Source: CALNBC01 sp040768925
GTDB taxonomy: Bacteria; Bacillota; Clostridia; Christensenellales; CALWSW01
NCBI GenBank assembly: GCA_040768925.1
Contig: JAXGLZ010000001.1
Span: 930,001 to 994,000 of the forward strand
DNA: 64,000 nt
Direction: 5' to 3'
A program made the translations under genes and the position numbers. Positions 58,786 through 64,000 of this stretch are shown piece by piece. Below the pieces are notes generated by a model. The model saw nothing but the letters and a program-made list of their open reading frames with translations, had not been told where the DNA came from and did not search any database. The first letter of the stretch is position 1, and every line of letters begins with the position of its first letter.

Positions 58786-59673
58786 TGAATAATCTCCAAT
58801 AGTTGCATTCCCCGACATCACCTTGAAAGCAATATCCACTCCAATTAATGCTACGGCTATCTCTGGTAGGCTGTCAAGCAACGCTGTTAGAATAGTACGT
58901 TTTTTCAATGTGCTTCGTCTCCGAACAAACAACGGTTTCCATATCTGTTCATAACGTTTTTTTAATCTTTCTCCAGCAGAAAATAAACGCATATCCTGTG
59001 CATATCGCTTATCCGCGGCGACATTTACACAATAGCTCATTTGACGTTGTTCATTTACCTGCTCAATATTCAGCCTATATAGTGATTTTGCATATTTCGA
59101 CGCAGCAATTGAAGATGGTACTGCGGCAACCAACATTAAGAGCCCATATAAAACATGAACTTGTAATAAGACCACAAATGCTCCTAAAAACGTGATAACT
59201 GCGCCTATACAAGTTATTATATTCCAAAGAATGGTATTAATCGCCTGCATGTCACGATTAGCAAGTTGAATTTTATCATGAAACTCAGGATTGTCATGAT
59301 ATTCGAGGTCTATCGATAGTGAGCGATCCATCATAACAAGAGACAATTTACTGTTCAAGATTTCGTCGTGCATGGCCTGACAATACTGTTGCGCTTTTTG
59401 CATGAGCATGCGTAAAAGCGCAATTAACAGTAACCCTGCAAAAAGCACCAATAGTTCCACTTGGGTTCTTTGGTTATTGCTTCCCACTGCAATCAAATTA
59501 ATTACATACTTTCCAAGATAGGCTGACATAATTGCTAAAACAGGCGTACAGATTTCAACTCCTATACGCACTGCAGTATAAAGTTTTGATGCTTTCCAAG
59601 AAGCTGACAGCCCCCACGCGATTGTTGAAAAAAGCTGCGGGATTTTTTGAACCCCATTTTTAAACGCTTTCAT
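58735..59673 (-). pseudogene. ABC exporter truncated before its ATPase domain
   Basis: About 300 codons of the membrane part of an ABC exporter: a start with AGAGGAG upstream, six hydrophobic segments (for example LLVLFAGLLLIALLRMLM), and the conserved SLSIDLEYHDNPEFHDKI loop. The frame ends at a stop just where it meets the TOPRIM fragment (near 58756), with no Walker A or signature motif. The gene is clearly AT-richer than most of the window, which suggests foreign origin. Its cargo may have been a peptide; that is a guess from similar exporters. Confidence 0.7.
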
Positions 59674-59764
59674 AGATTTTATCTCCTCTAAGTAATCGCA
59701 GGTCACCCGCGCAGGTACTGTCAACATTTATGCGCAAAAAGGAACGAGGCCATAGGTTTGGCGC

Positions 59765-60151
59765 TCAGCAGACGGCAGAATCGAATTCTGTCTGACTCTC
59801 CAGGTGCTTCATGTTCATATACTTCTTGTTGCCCCATTGTGTTCCCGCGACATGCCGCAGGCGGGCGCACACCAGCATGAGGGCGGAATTGCCGTCCGGG
59901 AAAGTGCCGACCACCCGTGTTCTCCGGCAAATCCCCCAGTTCAGCCGTTCGATTACGTTGTTGGTACGGATACGCTGCCAGTGTTCATAAGGGAATTCCA
60001 TATAAGTCAAAGTCTCCTCAATGCTGTCCTCTACCTTTTTAGCCGCCTCCCTGAGCTTCATGTCTCGCAGAACTTCGGCAACCTGACGGGCCTTTTCACG
60101 GGCAGCGGCTTTGCTCTCCTGAGCAAAATCTGTTTCCCATACGGCAAACAT
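59765..60151 (-). pseudogene. IS256-family transposase, C-terminal fragment
   Basis: About 128 codons of a Mutator/IS256 transposase remain, with IRTNNVIERLNWGICRRTRV and GTFPDGNSALMLVCARLRH from its C-terminal third. The N-terminal DNA-binding and most of the catalytic part are gone. It begins directly at the stop codon of the peptidase relic. Confidence 0.8.
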
Positions 60152-60153
60152 CG

Positions 60154-60773
60154 CTAAGAGCGCTGCAATTTTTTTATATTTTCTATTGAAGGTATTGCTT
60201 TAAGTAGATTCTGCAATTCTGTCAGTCTGGCAGGCATTTCTTTTTCAATAAGGTGCTGCCTAATTTCAGAGAATTGCATCTCCAAGAAAATAGGCATTAT
60301 CGTTCCCGTAAATATGCGATGTCCTGTCTTCCGTGCCGTGTACTTATCCCATATTTGAAATAATCCACCATATCTATGGATCCCAACCTCCTCGAAATGA
60401 CCGTCACAATATAGTTTGCTAAAAGTTGTGTGATTTATTGCATGTTGGGTTTCATGTGCTGCCGTAGAAATATATGAATACCCATCTGCAAGTTGATGCG
60501 TAGAAATTAAATGTGCTGTTGGAATTTATATCTTTAGGCGCTAGGTAGACTCCATTACAACTGTCGTAGACTTGAACTTCAGAAAATGAACGTTCTTGCA
60601 AGAACTTTTTATATACCGCATTCTCGCACAGTAAGACAGCATTATCATGTAGGTGATCTGAAAAGCAAATATTAATTTTAATTCGGATGTCCTTGCAACA
60701 TCGGAGCTAAAATAGCATTAATGATTTCGAATTCTTTGTCAAGCACTGTACGTCCACCCACTATGTTATATTG
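60154..60773 (-). pseudogene. Frameshifted HExxH-type metallopeptidase relic
   Basis: Three frames together encode about 205 residues. The longest piece contains ISTAAHETQHAINHTTF, a zinc-binding HExxH motif, and continues to LLKAIPSIENIKKLQRS before a stop at 60154. Upstream pieces (LAPMLQGHP; KINICFSDHLHDNAVLLC; VYDSCNGVYLAPKDINSN) are joined by two single-base frame changes, near 60525 and 60690. No good start codon was found. It has been overlooked easily because no single frame is long. The family is unknown to me. Confidence 0.55.
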
Positions 60774-61299
60774 CTAAGTATAACACAAGGAGATGTGTAG
60801 TTATATAATCTATTTTTGCTCGGCATCTACTTTTGAATAGTCCTTCAATAAATCCGGCCCCAGTGGTGCCGAATTACTCTTGAATAGATCGTTGGAACCT
60901 TCACCTAAATGTCTGCTCTAATAATCCGGCCCAAGTTGGGCCGGATTATCCCTGAAGGGGCCTACTGGCTTTTGCTACAGCAATCTTGGCTGGAAAATCA
61001 AAAAAAATCTGCAATAATCATACAAAAATGCATATTTAGCTAATAATTTGACAGATTGTTACCGTACAGGTATCTTATATATGTACCTTGAGAAATACCT
61101 TGAAAACAGAATAATGCTGAAAGCAAACAGCGTTACAAAACTCGGCGAAAGCGCTTAACGTCGTCGTGAGTCCGACACATCGAGTCAAAACAGCAAAGCA
61201 GTGCGTCACCCACTGAACGGACAGTGTGCACAACTCATGGTGCAGATCGGCCTATGGCATTTCATCCAGGCCGACGTATTACAGGAGGATCATTTCAGC
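60774..61299 (+). other. AT-rich intergenic region with a 13-bp palindrome and a recombinase promoter
   Basis: ATAATCCGGCCCA (60921-60933) and its perfect complement (60937-60949) form a hairpin with a three-base loop; an imperfect copy (AATCCGGCCCCAGTGGTGCC) lies 70 bases earlier. TTGACA (61048-61053) and TATCTT (61071-61076), 17 bases apart, probably drive the small gene and recombinase downstream. Confidence 0.55.
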
Positions 61300-61533
61300 A
61301 TGAACGCAAATTCAAATTCTGACGCAACATCCAACCGCATGTTCAAAAGCAATTTAAAGGAAGCTCGATACCGGGCAGGATATACGACTGTCACTGTGAA
61401 CAGCCGGTTCGGCCAGGAATACGAGCTGTCCGAACTGCTTTTTAAAATTGCATTACAAAAGTTGAATTGCAACGCTTTTGCGCGTGCATGTATGATCAAT
61501 GAACATGATCGGGTTTGCTCCATGCTGCTTTGA
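61300..61533 (+). CDS. Small protein upstream of the recombinase
   Basis: A 77-residue protein with AGGAGG ten bases before the ATG. It has an Asn/Ser-rich start, then TTVTVNSRFGQEYELSELLF and a Cys-containing tail. It ends six bases before the recombinase start, so both are probably co-transcribed. Small proteins in this position are common in Tn-type integrative elements, but I do not recognise the family. Confidence 0.6.
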   Translation: MNANSNSDATSNRMFKSNLKEARYRAGYTTVTVNSRFGQEYELSELLFKIALQKLNCNAFARACMINEHDRVCSMLL

Positions 61534-61539
61534 AATGTT

Positions 61540-63152
61540 ATGACAAAAGAACATAAAGTAATCGCGGGACTGTATTGCCGCTTGTCGCGCGACGACAACA
61601 ACGGCCATCTGGTGAGCATGAGCATCGAAAACCAGGTAAAGATGCTCATGGATTACGCAACCGAACAGGCGTGGGAGGTGTACGATGTGTACATTGACGA
61701 CGGTTTTTCAGGCACTAAATTTGATCGCCCGGCCTTTAAGCGGATATTGAAAGACGCGGAAAGCGGATGCATCAACTGCATCGCCACCAAGGATTTGAGC
61801 CGCCTGGGCCGCAACTACGTCCAGACCGGGTATTACACCGACGAGTATTTCCAAGAAATTGGAATCCGCTACGTTGCAATCAATGACGGGATCGATACCA
61901 GGGAGGACAACAACGACATCGCCGCTTTCCACCACGTGCTGAATGAGCTTTATCCGAAGCAGGTTTCGAAGAAGGTGCGCCAGGTCAAAGCCGCCCGAGC
62001 CCGGGAAGGAAAATTCATCGGCAGCCAGGCTCCTTACGGCTACATCAGGTCTCCCTTTGACAAGTACAAGCTGATTGTGGACGAGGGTGCGGCAAAGCTT
62101 GTGCAACGTCTGTTCCAGGAGTTTGCTTCCGGCGACAGCGGTCGGGCGATTGCCGACAGGCTGAACCGTGAGGGCGTGGATTCGCCGCGGTTCTACCACT
62201 ATGCAAAGCTCGGCAAGATCAATCCCCTTGCATCCGAAAAAAGCGTGTGGGGGAGCGGGACGGTGCTTCAGCTGCTGCGGAATCAAGTTTATCTCGGCAA
62301 CATGGCCCAGGGGAAGCGCGCGGTGGTGTCTTACAAAACAAAAAGCGGAGACAGGTTGACCCCGAGAACTGGTCTGTTGTGGAAGGAATCCATGAAGCCA
62401 TCATCGACCGGCAATTGTGGGACAGAGTGCATGAGCGGCTTTTGAAAAAACGCCATGTACGCAAAACCAAGGGAGCCACCGTTTCCTTATTCTCGGGTAC
62501 GCTGTTCTGCTCTGACTGCAAATCGCCCCTTGCGTATTGCGGAGATAAAGGCGTTTACCGGTGCAGCCGGTACACCAATCACGGGAAGAACGCCTGCACG
62601 TCGCATAGTATCAAAGAGAACGCACTTGCCGATTTTGTGTTGGGCGACATTCGTTCCCATGCAAGGAGGATCGCAGTTGAGCGCGATCGATTGGCTGAGC
62701 GGCTGCTGGCCGCATTGAGGGCAAACCGGGAAGCAGAAGTGCGTGCATTGCATGCAAAGCGGCATGAGGTCGCGCACCAGCTTGAAGTGAATGCATCCAA
62801 CTTGAAAAACCTATATGCAGACAAATGTGCCGGCAAGCTGCCTGAACAGGTTTTTTATGGACTGGCAGATGATTTTACAAAAGAACAGCGCAGCCTGGAA
62901 CAAAAGCTTGCATCGTTGGATGGATGGCTTCGAGGCACAGTGGACAACGACCACGAAGTTTCTGAGTGGATGGAACAGATCGAACGCCAGCTCAACATTC
63001 AAGCCCTGGACAGAACGACTGTGGCGGGACTCATCAAGTGCATTGAAGTCTCAGAAGCCGTCATCAAAAACGGCAAACGTGAACAGGCCATTTTCATCGA
63101 ATACCGTTTCATTGGAACCCTGATCCAAAATGCCAAAGAGGACATAGCCTAG
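61540..63152 (+). pseudogene. Large serine recombinase with a single-base frameshift
   Basis: Together about 537 residues, the normal size. The resolvase domain has the catalytic serine in GLYCRLSRDD and conserved ATKDLSRLGRNYVQ. The recombinase domain follows (GYIRSPFDKYKL, LNREGVDSP, LRNQVYLGNMAQGKR). At an A5 run (62340-62344) the frame is lost. It resumes one base back as RRQVDPENWSVVEG and continues through a zinc-ribbon (CSDCKSPLAYC, YRCSRYTNHGKNAC) and a coiled coil to the stop. One missing A explains the break. Such enzymes integrate and excise mobile elements. Confidence 0.85.
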
Positions 63153-63184
63153 GCGATGCCCCCTTTGGTTTTCACTGTCTCTCT

Positions 63185-63213
63185 GCTACTACCTTCCGCA
63201 AAAAGGTAGTAGC
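63185..63213. other. 11-bp perfect stem-loop after the recombinase gene
   Basis: GCTACTACCTT (63185-63195) pairs with AAGGTAGTAGC (63203-63213). It lacks a T run, so it may be a processing or recombination site rather than a terminator. Confidence 0.45.
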
Positions 63214-63300
63214 GTCATGTCTATAAACCTTGCTTTTGATACAATAACACGATTCCTATAGAAAACCAGGCGGGTGCAGCTGGGGGTGTATCGGGTGCAT

Positions 63301-63328
63301 ACTATGACACGATTACTATGACACCATT
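63301..63328. repeat. Tandem 14-bp direct repeat
   Basis: ACTATGACACGATT (63301-63314) is followed at once by ACTATGACACCATT. A related ACACGATTCCTAT occurs about 55 bases earlier. This cluster lies between the recombinase and a phage-like repressor. Confidence 0.6.
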
Positions 63329-63350
63329 TATATTCTTCACGCGCTCTGTC

Positions 63351-63569
63351 TCACAACAGATTTTCAGGCGCGATATTCAACGCTTTACATATGGTCATCA
63401 CTACACAAAAAGAAGCGGTAGCAATATCACGCTCTCCACTTTCAAACCTCTGATATTGCCGCAGATGTATCTTCGCCGCGTCTGCGGCTTGTTGTTGCGT
63501 CATATTGTTTGCATGTCGCGCCTGTTTCAAAATGCTAGTTCCACGAAAAAAGGATTTCGGTTTTTCCAT
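63351..63569 (-). CDS. XRE-family helix-turn-helix protein
   Basis: A 72-residue Cro/CI-type DNA-binding protein. The helix-turn-helix covers about residues 20-60: LKQARHANNMTQQQAADAAK followed by IHLRQYQRFESGERD. No other domain is present. It starts six bases after the unknown gene upstream, so the two form a pair, possibly regulator plus partner. Confidence 0.82.
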   Translation of the reverse strand: MEKPKSFFRGTSILKQARHANNMTQQQAADAAKIHLRQYQRFESGERDIATASFCVVMTICKALNIAPENLL

Positions 63570-63575
63570 ATGTGT

Positions 63576-63932
63576 TCACCGCATCCGGCTGCCATTGGCG
63601 AGATTGAACACCGCCGCCGGCATATCTCCAGATTCCACGAGTGAACCCTTAAAGAAGTATCGGCTGCCTTCTTCCCAGCCAATCCTATACTGTAGGGCGG
63701 TTAGGAAGGCGATGCGGGCAACCTCACAGGATTGCTTTGTGCTTTTCCAGAAGTATTTCGGGATTTCGTAAGCATCAACATCATCTATCCCCGCCGGGGA
63801 GATAAGAAGATTTCCTTCAAACTCATCATACCAGAAATTAAGATGCGTTGGGTTGCCGAGCAATTTAATCATATAGCGGGATAAAAATATTCGTTTTCGT
63901 CCGAGACAAACCCGCATAGTCACATTATTCAT
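63576..63932 (-). CDS. Small conserved protein of unknown function paired with an XRE regulator
   Basis: A 118-residue soluble protein with basic start (MRVCLGRKRIFLSRYMIKLL) and an acidic middle (LLISPAGIDDVDAYEIPKYF). AGGAGG lies 12 bases before the ATG at 63932, slightly far; no better start was found. It is followed at six bases by the XRE gene. The pair arrangement resembles toxin-antitoxin or element-maintenance modules, but no toxin motif is recognisable. Confidence 0.6.
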   Translation of the reverse strand: MNNVTMRVCLGRKRIFLSRYMIKLLGNPTHLNFWYDEFEGNLLISPAGIDDVDAYEIPKYFWKSTKQSCEVARIAFLTALQYRIGWEEGSRYFFKGSLVESGDMPAAVFNLANGSRMR

Positions 63933-64000
63933 CTTATTCGTCAACCTCCTGCCTTGATCGGATACCTCCATATGGTCTGTGGATTAGTTCTTCCGGAGTT

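Noticed and set aside
62340..62344. Programmed -1 frameshift in the recombinase gene
   Set aside because: The A5 run is too short and the A-site codon (AGC) does not fit an X XXY YYZ slippery site. A simple base loss is more likely.

Overview
The window comes from a GC-rich, Gram-positive anaerobe, most likely a spore-forming member of the Clostridia (Bacillota). The basis is mixed. Ribosome-binding sites are strong (AGGAGG type) and TTG/GTG starts are frequent. Two flavoproteins carry lipobox signal peptides. Methionine synthase is split from its activation domain, as in many anaerobic Firmicutes. Genes for molybdenum-hydroxylase maturation are present, and two collagen-like proteins have BclA/BclB-type C-termini known from exosporia. 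No ribosomal RNA or taxonomic marker gene is present, so genus-level placement is not possible.

Layout. 0-6 kb: three covalent-flavin (FMN_bind) proteins, two of them fumarate-reductase-like, with an IS30-family element inserted between them; it appears to split the promoter of one. 6-11.7 kb: a minus-strand run with a P-loop NTPase, metF, a stand-alone methionine synthase activation domain, metH and galE. 11.9-14.7 kb: a plus-strand group for molybdenum enzyme maturation (MobA-like/ModE fusion, histidine phosphatase, XdhC). 14.7-21.9 kb: a tightly packed seven-gene minus-strand operon (M20 amidohydrolase, methyltransferase, Hsp33, TPR protein, helical-repeat protein, RlmL-like methylase, Nudix). 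22-23.7 kb: pyrimidine nucleoside phosphorylase and tRNA-Leu(UAA). 24-27.2 kb: two divergent collagen-like genes around a dead glycosyltransferase. 27.8-30.6 kb: trkA-trkH potassium uptake. 31-36.5 kb: a YhfZ-type regulator, FGGY kinase, HAD phosphatase, a small membrane peptide gene and an OFA-family transporter. 36.6-46.6 kb: a DrrA/DrrB-type ABC exporter, a LysR regulator, a heterodimeric ABC exporter with one degenerate ATP site, VanW, and two unusual stand-alone DUF7948-like proteins. 47-54.6 kb: an EamA-like protein with a leader terminator, a four-carbon sugar-acid operon (cyclase, DeoR, DUF1537 kinase, PdxA2), a second YhfZ regulator and a chimeric gene. 55-56.6 kb: ribosomal protein bL25/Ctc and a conserved unknown. 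56.7-64 kb: a decayed mobile/defence region with fragments of BrxL, a TOPRIM/DUF3991 protein, an ABC exporter, an IS256 transposase, a frameshifted HExxH peptidase and a frameshifted large serine recombinase, together with an apparently intact Fic protein.

How the genes work together. The flavoproteins fit extracytoplasmic reduction of organic acids. metF, the activation gene and metH form a complete methyl-transfer unit. The NTPase, MobA-like and XdhC genes fit cofactor supply to molybdenum hydroxylases. The DUF1537 kinase and PdxA2 form the known route from four-carbon acid sugars to dihydroxyacetone phosphate. The most unusual signals are the chimeric TPP-enzyme/old-yellow-enzyme gene behind a perfect promoter and palindrome, the small membrane peptide plus terminator ahead of the OFA transporter, the paired DUF7948-only proteins, and the IS30 insertion within a promoter.
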